Of a DNA stretch of 64,000 nt, positions 26,218 through 37,195 are shown piece after piece. This DNA comes from Sulfuricurvum sp. (GTDB taxonomy: Bacteria; Campylobacterota; Campylobacteria; Campylobacterales; Sulfurimonadaceae). Location of the stretch: contig JAUYRN010000031.1 of the NCBI GenBank assembly GCA_030696775.1, positions 365,183-429,182 on the forward strand, in the 5' to 3' direction. The translations under genes were made by a program, and so were the position numbers. Position 1 is the first letter of the stretch. Every line of letters begins with the position of its first letter. The notes below the pieces were generated by a model. The model was not told where the DNA came from, searched no databases, and saw nothing but the letters and a program-made list of their open reading frames with translations.

Positions 26218-26835
26218 TTAGCGTCGGATCACGACGCTATTGTCTTCAATCCATCCTTCTTTATCATACGGTTTCCATCCAATTGCTGTCCCAATACCGC
26301 TTATTTTATAATAATTTTTTTGTTTAAATTTAGAAGTGAACGTAGTATTGGCTTTAGTAGGCTCACATTTACCCTTACTATCACATACTTTTGCCCCCTC
26401 TTTGGTTGTAAAAGCTATTGCCTTTATGCTCTCTAATTCTCCATCCATAGCATTATCAGTTTTTTTATCAAGCTTTCCATCAATCATAGCAAGCAATAGT
26501 TTTCGTGCTTCGTTATCGCCCTGTTTGGCTGCAGAGCCTAACCACATCATTGCAAACTGGTCGTTTTGTTCTACACCTCTTCCACTTGCATACATCAGTC
26601 CTATATTATACTGAGCATCCATATGTCCTTGAATGGCAGCTTTTTCATACCACTTAGCCGATTGAGTTTGATTAATATCAATACCGATTCCCCGTTCAAA
26701 CATAACACCGACTTGAAACTGAGCAATTTTATCCCCACGAAGAGCATTAGTATAACTATCCCAAAAAGAGTCTTGTGATGAAGCAAATAAAGGAGGTAAA
26801 AAGAAGAAGCAGAGAAGTAATAATAATTTTTTCAT
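26218..26835 (-). CDS. Exported Sel1-repeat protein
   Basis: The 205-residue protein has a signal peptide (MKKLLLLLCFFFLPPLFASS) and about three Sel1-type repeats (AQFQVGVMFERGIGI, AQYNIGLMYASGRGV and a shorter third). A C-terminal region follows (residues about 150-205) that ends WKPYDKEGWIEDNSVVIRR and resembles a bacterial SH3 fold. Such proteins act as periplasmic scaffolds. Partner unknown. It converges on ppnP. Confidence 0.8.
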   Translation of the reverse strand: MKKLLLLLCFFFLPPLFASSQDSFWDSYTNALRGDKIAQFQVGVMFERGIGIDINQTQSAKWYEKAAIQGHMDAQYNIGLMYASGRGVEQNDQFAMMWLGSAAKQGDNEARKLLLAMIDGKLDKKTDNAMDGELESIKAIAFTTKEGAKVCDSKGKCEPTKANTTFTSKFKQKNYYKISGIGTAIGWKPYDKEGWIEDNSVVIRR

Positions 26836-26865
26836 AAAACCAAAACCTTATCAAAAAATCATTAG

Positions 26866-26893
26866 TTTTTTCCCCTGATTAAAGGGGAGAAAA
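26866..26893 (-). terminator. Hairpin at the end of the ribosomal protein cluster
   Basis: CCCCT and AGGGG pair around GATTAA, and the stem extends through T-A pairs with one G-T to about 11 bp. It begins a few bases after the infA stop and may end the long minus-strand transcript. The T-rich stretch on the minus strand comes only about ten bases later. Confidence 0.4.
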
Positions 26894-26896
26894 TAG

Positions 26897-27115
26897 TTAC
26901 TTGTAACGGTACGTAATACGCCCTTTATCAAGACTGTACGGAGTGAGTTCGAGTTTAACCGTATCACCCGGTAAGATCTTGATATAGTGCATACGCATTT
27001 TTCCAGCGATGTGACATAAGATCACATGCCCATTTGGAAGCTCCACACGAAACGTTGCGTTCGGTAGCGCTTCAACAATCTTTCCGTCTACTTCAATGAC
27101 ATCATCTTTTGCCAT
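26897..27115 (-). CDS. infA: Translation initiation factor IF-1
   Basis: The 72-residue OB-fold protein has the family pattern [26 protein letters not shown] and [31 protein letters not shown]. It binds the ribosomal A site with IF-2 and IF-3. It is the last gene of the S10-spc run; rpmJ and the rpsM-rpoA genes do not follow, as in other Epsilonproteobacteria where that block is located elsewhere. Confidence 0.97.
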   Translation of the reverse strand: MAKDDVIEVDGKIVEALPNATFRVELPNGHVILCHIAGKMRMHYIKILPGDTVKLELTPYSLDKGRITYRYK

Positions 27116-27124
27116 AAAATTCCT

Positions 27125-27883
27125 TTACGTGATTGATAAAATTTCAGCTCTACCGTTGATAATCGCAACCGTATGCTCGTAATGAGAGCCTCTCAGCTCA
27201 TCCACACTCACCACATCCCAACCATTTGCCAAAATTTTAGACATACCGTCTTTTTGACAAATCATCGGTTCCAAACAAAAAACCATTCCGTTTTTAATTT
27301 TTGGTCCCGCTTTAGGATTTGTTCCATCAAAATAATTAGGGATTTCAGGCTCTTCATGAGGCTTTTTTCCGATACCGTGTCCACAAAAATTGCGTAATGG
27401 GACATAACCACGGCTCAAGATGAATTTTTCCATCTCATAAGAAAGCTCTTTGAATCGCATTCCATCTTCGATAATCTCAATGGCGTGGTAGAGGGTATCT
27501 TTCGCGCATGCGATCAATGCCTCATCTTCTTTGGTAATTTGACCGACACCCACCGTTATGGCAGCATCACCAAAATAACCATTTTTTTGAGTACCGACAT
27601 CGAAGCCGATAATATCACCTTCTTCAAGTCGATAATCCGTAGGTATTCCATGAATAATAACGTTATTAAGAGAAGTACATACCGCACTTGGAAAGCCGTA
27701 AAGACCTTTAAATGACGGTTTTGCGTTGAATGAACGAATATATTCTTCACCCATCGCATCCAATTCTTTTAACGAAACACCCACTTTTGCATGATCTCTC
27801 AGTAGCTCTAGCGTCCCGGCAACGATTTTATTCGCTTCACGGAGTTTGGCTATTTCATCATTTTTGCGTAGTGCAATTGCCAT
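27125..27883 (-). CDS. map: Methionine aminopeptidase type I
   Basis: Removes the initiator methionine from new proteins. The 252 residues carry the five metal ligands in the expected segments: IGFDVGTQKNGYFGDAAIT (two Asp), NFCGHGIGKKPHEEPEIPN (His), FCLEPMIC (Glu) and YEHTVAI (Glu region). It lies 2 bases after secY. Confidence 0.96.
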   Translation of the reverse strand: MAIALRKNDEIAKLREANKIVAGTLELLRDHAKVGVSLKELDAMGEEYIRSFNAKPSFKGLYGFPSAVCTSLNNVIIHGIPTDYRLEEGDIIGFDVGTQKNGYFGDAAITVGVGQITKEDEALIACAKDTLYHAIEIIEDGMRFKELSYEMEKFILSRGYVPLRNFCGHGIGKKPHEEPEIPNYFDGTNPKAGPKIKNGMVFCLEPMICQKDGMSKILANGWDVVSVDELRGSHYEHTVAIINGRAEILSIT

Positions 27884-27885
27884 AG

Positions 27886-29148
27886 TTACAGGCCAACCGC
27901 GCTAAGAGTTTGGTATTTAGATGTATACACTTGCGCTTCAACCCGACGCATCGTATCCAGTGCTACTTGAACCACGATAAGAACTGCTGTCCCTCCAAAG
28001 AAGAAAGGGACTCCCATCGCTTTAACAATAACCCATGGTAGCGTTGCAATAAGTCCGAGATAAATCGCACCCGTAATGGTCAAACGTCCTGCTGTGTCAT
28101 TCAAAAATGCTTTAGTTGATTCTCCGGGGCGAACGCCTGGGATAAATCCACCCTGACGCTTAAGATTGTCAGCAATATCTTTTGCATTAAATACAATAGA
28201 TGCATAGAAAAACGCAAAGAATACGACAAAAATAAAGGTCAAAAAGTTAAAGAAATAGTGATTTGGATTAAGTACATCTGCAATCGATTGAATAGCAGGA
28301 TTCGTACTAGATGACATAACAGTCATTGGAAACATCAAAATTGCTGAAGCAAAAATAACAGGAATAACACCCGAAAGGTTTACTTTAACCGGGATATAGT
28401 TCATAACCCGCTTATTTTGATTTTGAAGCATAGTCTTTTTCGCATACGTCACCGGAATACGTCGTTCACCAAGCTCTACGTAGATAATGACCAATACGGT
28501 TGCAATAACCAATGCAACAATCGCGAGAACAGATAAAAAACTCATCGCTCCCGTATTGACCATCGTAATTGCCTGAGAAATAGCACTCGGAATTGCCGAA
28601 ACAATACCAGCGAAAATTATTAGAGAGACACCGTTGCCGATACCGCTTTGGGTGATTTGTTCCCCAATCCACATCAACAACATGGTTCCTGCCAACATCG
28701 AGACAACTGCAAGTAACATAAAGGTAGAGTGATCCACTAAAATAGCGCTACCGCCATCTTTGCCGGTCATATTTTGCAATCCAACACTCACACCGATTGC
28801 TTGTACAATGGTAATCACGATGGTTGCATAACGGATAATTTGCATGTATTTAACCATACCGTCACGCTCTTTTTTCATTTGCGCTAAGTTCGGGAAAGTG
28901 GCTGCTAACAGTTCCATAATAATCGAAGCAGTAATATAAGGCATGATGCCAAGGGAGATAATAGAGAGGCGTTCTACGGCATTACCGCTAAACATGTTAA
29001 ATAGACCCAGTGCGTCTGCTTGATGCTGGTCAAAGAAAGAAGCGATAACCGCTGTGTCAACACCCGGTACTGGCACGAATGCCAATAGACGGAAGATAAA
29101 GAGAAAACCGATCGTAATTAAGATCTTGTTTACAAGTTGCTGGTTCAT
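27886..29148 (-). CDS. secY: Protein translocase subunit SecY
   Basis: Central channel subunit of the Sec translocon, with ten transmembrane helices in 420 residues. Landmarks are the plug region with LGLFNMFSGNA, IGMPYI-like LGIMPYITASIIMELL, RRIPVTYAKK and the cytoplasmic loop KRQGGFIPGVRPG. The start overlaps the rplO stop by one base. Confidence 0.97.
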   Translation of the reverse strand: MNQQLVNKILITIGFLFIFRLLAFVPVPGVDTAVIASFFDQHQADALGLFNMFSGNAVERLSIISLGIMPYITASIIMELLAATFPNLAQMKKERDGMVKYMQIIRYATIVITIVQAIGVSVGLQNMTGKDGGSAILVDHSTFMLLAVVSMLAGTMLLMWIGEQITQSGIGNGVSLIIFAGIVSAIPSAISQAITMVNTGAMSFLSVLAIVALVIATVLVIIYVELGERRIPVTYAKKTMLQNQNKRVMNYIPVKVNLSGVIPVIFASAILMFPMTVMSSSTNPAIQSIADVLNPNHYFFNFLTFIFVVFFAFFYASIVFNAKDIADNLKRQGGFIPGVRPGESTKAFLNDTAGRLTITGAIYLGLIATLPWVIVKAMGVPFFFGGTAVLIVVQVALDTMRRVEAQVYTSKYQTLSAVGL

Positions 29149-29546
29149 TATTTACCAGTAGTTGTAACGTTTTCGTCTTTAATTTTAGATGCTAAATCTT
29201 TTGCGCTTGCACCTACAAGTTTAACTTGAGTGACCGATTTTTTCAAACGGTGTACGCTACGGATTGTTTCCATTGTAATTTCTGAAAGCTCAGCGATTAC
29301 ATTTGTTTTTTCAACGTTAATGATCGTTGGTTTTACAACACGTGATGTAAATCCAATTTTTGGCAAACGGCGAGCAAGAGGTTGTTGTCCACCCTCAAAG
29401 TTACGCTTTTCATTGTAACCTCCACGAGCTTTTTGACCTTTGTGTCCTTTACCAGAAGTTTTACCGGTACCACTACCAGCGCCACGTCCAAGACGTTTTC
29501 TGCTGTGGGTTGACCCCTCAGCAGGTGTTAAATTTTCGAGTGCCAT
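29148..29546 (-). CDS. rplO: 50S ribosomal protein L15
   Basis: A 132-residue Gly/Lys-rich protein with [26 protein letters not shown] and [17 protein letters not shown]. rpmD (L30), which lies between rpsE and rplO in E. coli, is absent: only 3 bases separate the two genes. The end TTGK is slightly shorter than in many relatives. Confidence 0.96.
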   Translation of the reverse strand: MALENLTPAEGSTHSRKRLGRGAGSGTGKTSGKGHKGQKARGGYNEKRNFEGGQQPLARRLPKIGFTSRVVKPTIINVEKTNVIAELSEITMETIRSVHRLKKSVTQVKLVGASAKDLASKIKDENVTTTGK

Positions 29547-29549
29547 ACC

Positions 29550-29993
29550 TTATCCTTTGATACGTGAAAGTGCATCAACTGTTGCACGAACCACGGTGTT
29601 TGGATTATTTGAACCCAAAGACTTCGTAAGAATGTCTTGGATTCCAGCAAGCTCAAGAACAGGACGAGCAGCGCCGCCGGCGATGACTCCTGTACCTTCA
29701 GATGCTGGTTTAAGCAACATACGACTTGCGTTGTATTTTACTTCGATGTCGTGTGCGATAGTGGTTCCTTTGATCTTAACAACTGTAAGATTTTTGAACG
29801 CTTCATCTACCGCTTTACGGATAGCATCGGGAACCTCTTTGGCTTTACCGACGCCGTAACCGACAGTCCCTTTTTTGTTACCTACAACCACAAGTGCAGT
29901 AAAACGAAAACGACGTCCACCTTTTACAACTTTGGTTACACGACCGATATTTACGATCGCTTCTGAAAATTCTTCTCTATTAATAGGATTCAT
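29550..29993 (-). CDS. rpsE: 30S ribosomal protein S5
   Basis: A 147-residue protein with the double-stranded RNA-binding N-domain ([41 protein letters not shown]) and the Gly-rich C-domain ([24 protein letters not shown]). It sits at the mRNA entry site and helps decoding accuracy. Confidence 0.97.
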   Translation of the reverse strand: MNPINREEFSEAIVNIGRVTKVVKGGRRFRFTALVVVGNKKGTVGYGVGKAKEVPDAIRKAVDEAFKNLTVVKIKGTTIAHDIEVKYNASRMLLKPASEGTGVIAGGAARPVLELAGIQDILTKSLGSNNPNTVVRATVDALSRIKG

Positions 29994-30003
29994 TCATCAG
30001 CCC

Positions 30004-30360
30004 TTAAAACTTGATTTCATTTGCACGAAGTGCTTCGGCAAACGCTTTTACGACACCGTGATACAAAAATCCGTTACGATCGAACGTAACTTCATTAATC
30101 CCAGCATCTTTTAAGGTTTTTGCGAACACTGCACCCGCTTTTTCAGCGCTTTCAATGTTAGCTTTAAGACCCAAAGTTTTTGAGTGTACGGCTGCAAGAG
30201 TTACCCCTTGTTCATCGTTAATCGCTTGTGCGCTGATAAAGCGGTTAGAGCGAAATACTGAGATACGTGGCAAAGTCGCGCATCCTGAGATTTTAGAGCG
30301 AATACGGCGTTTACGCTGAAGACGCTTTGCCGATTTATTTTTAAGTGTTTTACCTGTCAT
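30004..30360 (-). CDS. rplR: 50S ribosomal protein L18
   Basis: A 118-residue 5S rRNA-binding protein. The N-terminus is basic (KRLQRKRRIRSKISG) and the conserved core has PRISVFRSNRFISAQ and the C-terminal VTFDRNGFLYHGVVKAFAEALR. Confidence 0.97.
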   Translation of the reverse strand: MTGKTLKNKSAKRLQRKRRIRSKISGCATLPRISVFRSNRFISAQAINDEQGVTLAAVHSKTLGLKANIESAEKAGAVFAKTLKDAGINEVTFDRNGFLYHGVVKAFAEALRANEIKF

Positions 30361-30371
30361 ATCATCGCCCC

Positions 30372-30908
30372 TTATTTCTTAGATGTCTTACCGGCTTTAC
30401 GCAGGATAATCTCATCAGAGTATTTAACACCCTTGCCTTTATACGGCTCAGGTGGACGGAATGAACGGATTACAGCTGCAATTTGTCCAATTTGTTGCTT
30501 GTCAGTACCTTTGATAGTAATAACGTTTTTCTCAACACTAATTGCAACGCCAGCAGGAATATCAAAAAGAATATCATGACTGAAGCCCAATTGAAGTTTC
30601 AAAATAGCGCCTTCAACAGCAGCACGGTAACCAACACCATTGATTTCGAGTTTTTTCTCAAAACCAGCAGTTAAGCCCACAACAATATTTTGTGCAAGTG
30701 CGCGGTAAGTACCCCAAAAGGCACGGTGAGCACGATCGTCAGAGTTTGTAGCAAACGTTAATGCATTATCTGCATACGAAACACCACAATTTCCACGGGT
30801 ATCAAGAGTGTGAGTTGTATCACCTTTTACAAAAGTAATAACCGCTCCATCAAGAGTAACATTTACATCAGCTGGGATAGAAACAGGAAGTTTTCCAATA
30901 CGTGACAT
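30372..30908 (-). CDS. rplF: 50S ribosomal protein L6
   Basis: A 178-residue protein made of two similar domains, starting [12 protein letters not shown] and carrying the signature [27 protein letters not shown] at the C-terminus. It binds 23S rRNA near the sarcin-ricin loop. Confidence 0.97.
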   Translation of the reverse strand: MSRIGKLPVSIPADVNVTLDGAVITFVKGDTTHTLDTRGNCGVSYADNALTFATNSDDRAHRAFWGTYRALAQNIVVGLTAGFEKKLEINGVGYRAAVEGAILKLQLGFSHDILFDIPAGVAISVEKNVITIKGTDKQQIGQIAAVIRSFRPPEPYKGKGVKYSDEIILRKAGKTSKK

Positions 30909-30917
30909 CTTATCCCC

Positions 30918-31313
30918 TTACCAAATTGTACAAAGGACTTCGCCGCCAACGCCAAGCTCGAATGCTTTATCGTTAGGAAGAACCCCTTTTGAACTGCTGA
31001 CGATGATAGTACCATAACCGTTTTTGAAACGCTTAAGCTCAGTCGCACCTTTGTAAACACGTCGTCCTGATTTAGAAATACGTTTTACTTCATTAATTAC
31101 TGTACGACCATTAGCGTCATACTTTAATACTACGTTGATAGTTTTTTTAACGCCATTTTCAATAACGTTAAAACTCTCAACATATCCTTTGTCTGCCAAA
31201 ATAGCAACTACAGCTTCTACAGTCTTAGAATGCATTAGTGTAGTTGAATCCAAACGACGCATTGCAGCATTACGGATACGAGTCAACGAATCCGCGATCA
31301 AATCATTAATCAT
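30918..31313 (-). CDS. rpsH: 30S ribosomal protein S8
   Basis: A 131-residue 16S rRNA-binding protein that starts [19 protein letters not shown] and ends in the signature region [26 protein letters not shown]. In E. coli S8 represses the spc operon; whether it does here is not visible. Confidence 0.97.
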   Translation of the reverse strand: MINDLIADSLTRIRNAAMRRLDSTTLMHSKTVEAVVAILADKGYVESFNVIENGVKKTINVVLKYDANGRTVINEVKRISKSGRRVYKGATELKRFKNGYGTIIVSSSKGVLPNDKAFELGVGGEVLCTIW

Positions 31314-31354
31314 TTATTTTCCTTATCTAAATCGTAAGCAGTATCGAGCTGGAC

Positions 31355-31540
31355 TTACCAGCTTGACTTTCTTACGCCTGGGAGTAACCCTTCATTCGCC
31401 ATCTTACGAAAGCAAATGCGACAAATACCGAAATCGCTGATAACAGAGTGTGGACGACCACAGATCTGACAACGAGTGTATGCGCGAACTGCAAATTTTG
31501 GTGTGCGAGCCGCTTTAGCGATCATTGACTTTTTAGCCAT
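31355..31540 (-). CDS. rpsN: 30S ribosomal protein S14, zinc-binding type
   Basis: The short 61-residue form with two CxxC pairs (CQICGRP and CRICFRK), meaning the zinc-containing C+ paralog rather than the 101-residue form of E. coli. The start overlaps the last base of the rplE stop. Confidence 0.97.
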   Translation of the reverse strand: MAKKSMIAKAARTPKFAVRAYTRCQICGRPHSVISDFGICRICFRKMANEGLLPGVRKSSW

Positions 31541-32085
31541 TATTCTCTTCCTTTTGCAAACGGCATACCAATCATCTCAAGAAGCTTGAAAGCATCCTTG
31601 TCAGCGGTTGCGCTTGTTACTACGGTGATGTTCATCCCGTGGATTTGCATAATTGAATCGTAATCAACTTCAGGAAAAATCAACTGCTCGGTTAGACCGA
31701 AGTTGTAGTTTCCCCGACCGTCAAAACCATTGCGTGGAATACCACGGAAATCTTTTTGACGTGGAAGAGATACAGAGATCAATTTATCCATGAAATCGTA
31801 CATTTGAGCGCCACGAAGTGTAACTTTTACACCAACTGGCATCCCTTCACGTACTTTAAATCCAGCAACAGATTTACGAGCTACAACAACTGAAGCGCGT
31901 TGCCCAGCGATGTTGCTGATCGTATCTTGGATACTTTGGATCAATTTGTTGTCTTTCATAGCAAAACCACAACCAACAGAGATCACAACTTTTTCAAGTT
32001 TAGGAGTCTGCATAGTGTTGGCAATACCAAGAGCTGATTGAAGCTCAGGCTTAAGAGCCAAATATTTATCTTTTAGTCGTGCCAT
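31540..32085 (-). CDS. rplE: 50S ribosomal protein L5
   Basis: A 181-residue 5S rRNA-binding protein in the central protuberance. Recognisable segments are [31 protein letters not shown] and [20 protein letters not shown]. Confidence 0.97.
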   Translation of the reverse strand: MARLKDKYLALKPELQSALGIANTMQTPKLEKVVISVGCGFAMKDNKLIQSIQDTISNIAGQRASVVVARKSVAGFKVREGMPVGVKVTLRGAQMYDFMDKLISVSLPRQKDFRGIPRNGFDGRGNYNFGLTEQLIFPEVDYDSIMQIHGMNITVVTSATADKDAFKLLEMIGMPFAKGRE

Positions 32086-32087
32086 GA

Positions 32088-32321
32088 TTACGCCTCAACT
32101 TTACGGACATTTGATGCATCTACAGGCATCTCTTTGTTCAAGAATCCGCCTTGTGGATTTTGCTCGGTAGGTTTGATCGCTTTTTTCGCAACACGAACAC
32201 CCTTAACGATTACTTTGTTTTTCTTAGGCATTACTTGAAGCACTTCTGCTTTAGTACCTTTGTCGTCGCCAGCGATTACTTCAACAGTATCGCCTTTTTT
32301 GAAATTAAATTTTGCCATCAT
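32088..32321 (-). CDS. rplX: 50S ribosomal protein L24
   Basis: A 77-residue KOW-motif protein ([36 protein letters not shown]) that starts large-subunit assembly. It overlaps the rplN stop by 4 bases, so the pair is translationally coupled. Confidence 0.96.
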   Translation of the reverse strand: MMAKFNFKKGDTVEVIAGDDKGTKAEVLQVMPKKNKVIVKGVRVAKKAIKPTEQNPQGGFLNKEMPVDASNVRKVEA

Positions 32322-32686
32322 ACAACCTCCGGAGCCAAAGATACGATTTTCATGAAACCAGCGTAACGAACTTCACGTCCGATTGGTCCGAAAATACGTG
32401 TTCCAACAGGCTCACGTTTTTTATCAAGAATAACGGCTGCATTTTCGTCGAAACGAATCAAAGAACCATTTTCACGGTGAATCTCTTTTTTCGTACGAAC
32501 AACAACTGCTGTTACTACTTGACCTTTTTTTACTTTACCGGTTGGAGTCGCTTTTTTAACAGAAGCGATGATAACATCACCTACTGTTGCGTAACGACGT
32601 TTTGAACCGCCAAGAACTTTGATACACATGATCTCTTTCGCACCTGTGTTATCCGCTACTGCTAGACGAGTAAAACTTTGAATCAT
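32318..32686 (-). CDS. rplN: 50S ribosomal protein L14
   Basis: A 122-residue protein with the typical [27 protein letters not shown] start and the signature [24 protein letters not shown]. It overlaps the genes on both sides by 4 bases. Confidence 0.97.
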   Translation of the reverse strand: MIQSFTRLAVADNTGAKEIMCIKVLGGSKRRYATVGDVIIASVKKATPTGKVKKGQVVTAVVVRTKKEIHRENGSLIRFDENAAVILDKKREPVGTRIFGPIGREVRYAGFMKIVSLAPEVV

Positions 32687-32937
32687 GCGCTTACTCCTGC
32701 TTTTACAAGAGATTTAAGACGGAATGATTTGCTTTTACTAAGCGGACGGCACTCGATAGCGATGATTTCATCACCAACGTTAAGCTGGTTATTTTCATCA
32801 TGTACCATGTATTTTTTGAAACGTTTTACCGTTTTGTGGTAACGAGGGTGCATTACACGACGCTCAACAACGATTGTTGCTGTTTTGTCTGCTCCATTAG
32901 TTACTACGATACCTTGAATTTCACGTTTATGTGTCAT
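32683..32937 (-). CDS. rpsQ: 30S ribosomal protein S17
   Basis: An 84-residue OB-fold 16S rRNA-binding protein. The start [25 protein letters not shown] and the signature [14 protein letters not shown] are clear. Confidence 0.97.
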   Translation of the reverse strand: MTHKREIQGIVVTNGADKTATIVVERRVMHPRYHKTVKRFKKYMVHDENNQLNVGDEIIAIECRPLSKSKSFRLKSLVKAGVSA

Positions 32938-32946
32938 AGGTTACCC

Positions 32947-33132
32947 TTACTTCACTGCGCTAAGCGCGGTGTTAATACGTGCAATGTCTTTTTTCGCCGT
33001 GCGAAGTTCGCTCGTATTAGTCAATTGCATCATTTTTTGCTTAATTTTCAAAGTGAAAAGCTCAATCTTTTTCTCTTTGAGCACGCCTTGAAGTTCAGCA
33101 GCGGTTTTACCGTTTAAATCAGTATATTTCAT
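32947..33132 (-). CDS. rpmC: 50S ribosomal protein L29
   Basis: A 61-residue helical-hairpin protein near the exit tunnel, with [26 protein letters not shown] and the ARINTAL region. Its start overlaps the rplP 3' end by 14 bases. Confidence 0.95.
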   Translation of the reverse strand: MKYTDLNGKTAAELQGVLKEKKIELFTLKIKQKMMQLTNTSELRTAKKDIARINTALSAVK

Positions 33133-33544
33133 TGCTCATCTCCAAAGTAACAATTTTTGTTTTGAACGGGAGTTTTTGCATCGCAAGCGCTAACGCTTCA
33201 CGAGCAAGAGTCTCTTCAACACCACCCATTTCAAAAATGATACGGCCTGGTTTGATGTTCATAACCCATTGATCCACTGCACCTTTACCTTTACCCATAC
33301 GCACTTCAAGTGGTTTGGCAGTCAAAGGTTTAGCAGGGAACACGCGAATCCAGATTTTACCCGTACGTTTAATGTGACGAGTAGCTGAGATACGAGCCGC
33401 TTCGATTTGGCGAGAGTTAATACGTCCCGCTTCCGTTGCTTTGAATCCGATAGAACCGAATTCAAGTTTATTTCCAGCAGTAGCGTAACCACGGTTACGC
33501 CCTTTCATTTGTTTACGATATTTCGTACGTTTAGGCATTAACAT
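33119..33544 (-). CDS. rplP: 50S ribosomal protein L16
   Basis: A 141-residue protein at the A-site side of the peptidyl transferase region. It starts [19 protein letters not shown] and has [20 protein letters not shown] and [13 protein letters not shown]. The start may be the second Met ([10 protein letters not shown]), two residues in. Confidence 0.96.
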   Translation of the reverse strand: MLMPKRTKYRKQMKGRNRGYATAGNKLEFGSIGFKATEAGRINSRQIEAARISATRHIKRTGKIWIRVFPAKPLTAKPLEVRMGKGKGAVDQWVMNIKPGRIIFEMGGVEETLAREALALAMQKLPFKTKIVTLEMSNEIY

Positions 33545-33546
33545 GA

Positions 33547-34260
33547 TTAGTTAACCTTTCGACGAGGGCGGCGTTGTTGATCTTCACGACCACCCTCTTC
33601 TTTAGTTTCTTTAGCTTCAGGTTGGATACCTTTAGTGAGAACCTCACCTTTGAAAATCCATACTTTAATGCCGATTACACCGTAAGTGGTGTGTGCTTCT
33701 GCAAAACCGTAATCGATTTTCGCACGAAGAGTATGAAGAGGAACACGTCCCTCAAGATACCATTCAGTACGAGCGATTTCAGCACCGCCGAGACGACCTG
33801 CAACAGAGACTTTAATCCCTTTTGCGCCGGCACGTTGTGCATTTTGCATAACTTTTTTCATCGCACGGCGGAAAGCCACACGTTTTTCAAGTTGAGTAGC
33901 AACGTTTTCCGCAACAAGTTGCGCAGACGCTTGTGCTTTTTTCTCTTCTTTGATGTTAAGGGCAACTGGTTTTCCGATAAGTTTGTTGAGAGAATCTTTG
34001 ATTTTCTCAATATCAGAACCTTTTTTACCGATAATGATTCCCGGACGAGCTGCGATGATCGTGACACGAAGACGCTTAGCTGTACGTTCAATGACGATGT
34101 TGCTCACACCGGCATAGTAGAGTTCTTTTTTCAAGAATGTACGGATTTTATGATCTTCACCAAGAGATACCGCAGCTGTTTTAAAGTTAGGAAACCAACG
34201 AGATTCCCAGTTGCGGTTGATACCAAGACGAAGTCCGATAGGATTAACTTTATGACCCAT
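33547..34260 (-). CDS. rpsC: 30S ribosomal protein S3
   Basis: A 237-residue protein with a type II KH domain ([20 protein letters not shown]) and the C-terminal signature [31 protein letters not shown] basic, Glu-rich tail ends the protein. It forms part of the mRNA entry channel. Confidence 0.97.
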   Translation of the reverse strand: MGHKVNPIGLRLGINRNWESRWFPNFKTAAVSLGEDHKIRTFLKKELYYAGVSNIVIERTAKRLRVTIIAARPGIIIGKKGSDIEKIKDSLNKLIGKPVALNIKEEKKAQASAQLVAENVATQLEKRVAFRRAMKKVMQNAQRAGAKGIKVSVAGRLGGAEIARTEWYLEGRVPLHTLRAKIDYGFAEAHTTYGVIGIKVWIFKGEVLTKGIQPEAKETKEEGGREDQQRRPRRKVN

Positions 34261-34262
34261 AA

Positions 34263-34580
34263 TTATTTACCCTCTACTTCTACCAAAATGTGCGCAGTCG
34301 GTTTGCGGATACCTGACGCTGTACCACGTGCTCGTTGCGTAAAACGCTTAAGTACTGGACCATTGTCAACGCGGCATGATTTAATAACACAATCTTCCGC
34401 TTCGATACCGCTGTTAGCGACTGCAGATGCAACTACTTTAGCGATGATTTTTGCTGCTTTGTTAGGAGTGAACTCCAACGCTGCTAATGCTTGCTCTGCA
34501 TTCATACCTTGAACTTCGCGAGCGATCAAACGAGATTTAGTCGGAGATACGCGAACGAATTTTAATAATGCTCTTGCCAT
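34263..34580 (-). CDS. rplV: 50S ribosomal protein L22
   Basis: A 105-residue protein lining the exit tunnel. [19 protein letters not shown] at the start and the beta-hairpin loop [21 protein letters not shown] are characteristic. This form is shorter than in Campylobacter and close to E. coli length. Confidence 0.97.
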   Translation of the reverse strand: MARALLKFVRVSPTKSRLIAREVQGMNAEQALAALEFTPNKAAKIIAKVVASAVANSGIEAEDCVIKSCRVDNGPVLKRFTQRARGTASGIRKPTAHILVEVEGK

Positions 34581-34589
34581 ATCTCTTCC

Positions 34590-34871
34590 TTATTTCCCGA
34601 TTTTCTTTTGTACAGAACCTTTATGGCCCTTAAACGTACGTGTTGGTGCGAATTCACCAAGCTTATACCCAACGTGGTTTTCAGTTACGAAAACAGGTAT
34701 AAACTGACGGCCATTATGGACGGTGAACGTCAAGCCGATCATATCTGGCAAGATCACGCTACGGCGTGACCAAGTTTTGATAGGCTTGTTGCTTTTCGTC
34801 TCTTTGGCAGCAATCACTTTTTTAATAAGGTGTCCATCAACGAATGGTCCTTTTTTTACTGATCTAGCCAT
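34590..34871 (-). CDS. rpsS: 30S ribosomal protein S19
   Basis: A 93-residue protein in the head of the small subunit: [38 protein letters not shown] and [14 protein letters not shown]. Confidence 0.97.
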   Translation of the reverse strand: MARSVKKGPFVDGHLIKKVIAAKETKSNKPIKTWSRRSVILPDMIGLTFTVHNGRQFIPVFVTENHVGYKLGEFAPTRTFKGHKGSVQKKIGK

Positions 34872-34874
34872 ACT

Positions 34875-35714
34875 CTACCTCTTCGGATTTGATTTACGGC
34901 GAGTAATAATAAGTCTATCACTTGCTTTCTTCTTACGTGTTTTAGCACCTTTAGTCGGTTTACCCCATGGAGTAACCGGGTGACGTCCTGAATTCGTTTT
35001 ACCTTCACCACCACCATGCGGGTGGTCGATAGGATTCATCGCAGAACCACGAGTTTGAGGGCGAATACCCATGTGACGTGAACGACCAGCTTTACCGATA
35101 ACGATGTTGATATACTCTTCGTTACCAACAGTACCGATAGTTGCCATACATTCACCAAGAACGTAACGCATTTCGCTTGACGGAAGACGTAGTGATACGT
35201 ATTTTCCCTCACGACCCATGATTTGAGCAGAAGTTCCAGCTGAACGAACGATTTGTCCGCCTTTGCCCGGCTTTAGCTCAACGTTATGAATCGTAGTACC
35301 CACAGGGATACTCATCAATTTCATAGCGTTACCCGATTTGATATCCAAACCGCTCTCAGCAGAAGCGATTACATCGCCGACTACCATACCTTTTGGTTGA
35401 AGAACATAACGTTTATCACCATCAGCATAATTAATAAGAGCGATACGACAGTTACGGTATGGATCGTATTCGATCGCTGCTACTGTTCCTGAGATACCAA
35501 ATTTATTACGTTTGAAATCGATAATACGGTAAAGCTTTTTAGCTCCCGCTTCTTTATGACGTGACGTGATACGACCATTGCTGTTACGACCTGCGTGAGC
35601 TGGAAGTTTTGTCAACAATGCACGAACACTTGCTTTTGCAGTAATGTCCGAGTTATCAACGTTTGTCATAAAACGTCGGCTAGGAGTGGTTGGTTTATAG
35701 GTTTTGATTGCCAT
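34875..35714 (-). CDS. rplB: 50S ribosomal protein L2
   Basis: A 279-residue 23S rRNA-binding protein needed for subunit joining. The conserved [27 protein letters not shown] segment is intact, preceded by [19 protein letters not shown]. Confidence 0.97.
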   Translation of the reverse strand: MAIKTYKPTTPSRRFMTNVDNSDITAKASVRALLTKLPAHAGRNSNGRITSRHKEAGAKKLYRIIDFKRNKFGISGTVAAIEYDPYRNCRIALINYADGDKRYVLQPKGMVVGDVIASAESGLDIKSGNAMKLMSIPVGTTIHNVELKPGKGGQIVRSAGTSAQIMGREGKYVSLRLPSSEMRYVLGECMATIGTVGNEEYINIVIGKAGRSRHMGIRPQTRGSAMNPIDHPHGGGEGKTNSGRHPVTPWGKPTKGAKTRKKKASDRLIITRRKSNPKR

Positions 35715-35716
35715 AA

Positions 35717-35998
35717 TTACACCGCCAAACTATCGATTTGTGCGCCTTCTGGAAGCTTCACATAAAACTTTTTAAAGTCATTTTGCTTACCAGTAAGACC
35801 ACGGAAACGTTTAACTTTTCCGCTTTGGTTTAGTGAGTTAACTCTCGAAGGAACGATTCCGAAATACTCTCTAAACACCTCTTTAAGGCCGTTCTTAGTC
35901 ATACGTGTTGACGTTTGAACTACGATTACGCCTTCTTCTTGAAGACCTAAAGTCTTCTCTGTATACAGGATCGATTTGATATCAGTAATATCTGCCAT
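35717..35998 (-). CDS. rplW: 50S ribosomal protein L23
   Basis: A 93-residue protein at the tunnel exit, the docking site for trigger factor and [17 protein letters not shown] and [25 protein letters not shown] match the family. Confidence 0.95.
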   Translation of the reverse strand: MADITDIKSILYTEKTLGLQEEGVIVVQTSTRMTKNGLKEVFREYFGIVPSRVNSLNQSGKVKRFRGLTGKQNDFKKFYVKLPEGAQIDSLAV

Positions 35999-35999
35999 C

Positions 36000-36611
36000 T
36001 CAGCTCTCTTTAGTCAGATTTTCCCATACCGCTTTTTCGATAACAACCGAGCGATATGTCGCAGCCAAAAAGGCGTTGAGTTCATTCTCTTCAATTACAT
36101 AAGTAGAAGAGAGATTGCGGAATGCAAGATACGTGTTCTCATCGAGAATCGTTTTAACGAACAATGCATCACGTACGTTCAACGTATTGAACAACGCCAA
36201 AGCATCTTTTGTTTTTCCGCTTGGAACGTCAATCGAATCAACGATAAACAATTTCCCAGCAGTAGCACAAGCGTCTAGTGCACATTTAAGCGCTAGTTTC
36301 TTTTGCTTTTTGTTGATCTTTTGATCGTAGTTACGACCTGTGTTTGGCCCGTGAGCTACCGCACCACCAACAAAGATAGGTGAACGACGTGAACCAGCAC
36401 GAGCGCCCCCTTTACCTTTTTGAGCCCATGGTTTTTTACCACCACCGCGCATCTCAGAACGAGTCTTAGCTGATGCAGTGTTTGAACGGATACTTGCTTG
36501 ATATGATTTAACGTACAACCAAAGGTTGTGTGGATTAATCCCGCTAAAACTCTCAGGCAATGCCAATTCAGAGGCTTTTTCAAATTTTTCATTTAAGACA
36601 ATAGCACTCAT
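36000..36611 (-). CDS. rplD: 50S ribosomal protein L4
   Basis: A 203-residue protein with the tunnel loop [29 protein letters not shown]. In E. coli L4 also attenuates the S10 operon; no such leader is obvious here, because the predicted leader is only about 50 bases. It overlaps rplC by 4 bases. Confidence 0.97.
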   Translation of the reverse strand: MSAIVLNEKFEKASELALPESFSGINPHNLWLYVKSYQASIRSNTASAKTRSEMRGGGKKPWAQKGKGGARAGSRRSPIFVGGAVAHGPNTGRNYDQKINKKQKKLALKCALDACATAGKLFIVDSIDVPSGKTKDALALFNTLNVRDALFVKTILDENTYLAFRNLSSTYVIEENELNAFLAATYRSVVIEKAVWENLTKES

Positions 36612-37186
36612 TGTTTAACAACCTTTACTCGACCTAGCGCACCGTTTGCACCTGGGATAGCACCCACGACAACCAATACACCGTTTTGTGCGTCAAAAGA
36701 CATCACTTTATTTTTTACAGTAACTAACTCGTTACCGTATTGACCAGACATTTTACGCCCTTTTTGGACTTTACCTGGCCATTCGCGGTTACCGATAGAT
36801 CCACCAGTACGGTGAAAACGGTGACCGTGTGCGCCTGGTCCGCCGGCAAAATTCCAACGTTTCATAACGCCGGTAAAACCGCGACCTTTGGTGTTGAATG
36901 CACTCTTAACGACTTTTGCGTCCGCTAGAGGAGTCATATCTTGATCACCTGCTTCTGTGTTAGCAACTTCCAATGTAGCGAATTTATTGAATTCAGCAGA
37001 AAGGTTATACTTCTTTTGCTGACCCTCAATTGGCTTATTGTGTGCTTTTCCTTGGCTGTATGCTACAAGAGCTACGCCGTTTGCTACGTTACAAACTTTT
37101 ACTTCTTTTACTTTTAAAAGAGTTACAGCTTGGCTATTAGCGCCGATTGTTCGGCTCATGCCGATTTTTTCTACAATGTATTCCAT
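36608..37186 (-). CDS. rplC: 50S ribosomal protein L3
   Basis: A 192-residue protein started at [12 protein letters not shown], chosen over a GTG two codons upstream because GGAG lies at good distance. The segment [44 protein letters not shown] is diagnostic by its order and residues. Confidence 0.97.
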   Translation of the reverse strand: MEYIVEKIGMSRTIGANSQAVTLLKVKEVKVCNVANGVALVAYSQGKAHNKPIEGQQKKYNLSAEFNKFATLEVANTEAGDQDMTPLADAKVVKSAFNTKGRGFTGVMKRWNFAGGPGAHGHRFHRTGGSIGNREWPGKVQKGRKMSGQYGNELVTVKNKVMSFDAQNGVLVVVGAIPGANGALGRVKVVKQ

Positions 37187-37195
37187 ACCCACTCC

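Noticed and set aside
29546..29550. Search for rpmD (L30) between rpsE and rplO
   Set aside because: Only 3 bases separate the genes; the absence is normal for Epsilonproteobacteria and not a deletion peculiar to this genome.
33574..34512. Long open frame (312 codons) on the plus strand opposite rpsC and rplV
   Set aside because: It is antisense to two clear ribosomal genes, has an unlikely composition and matches no family.
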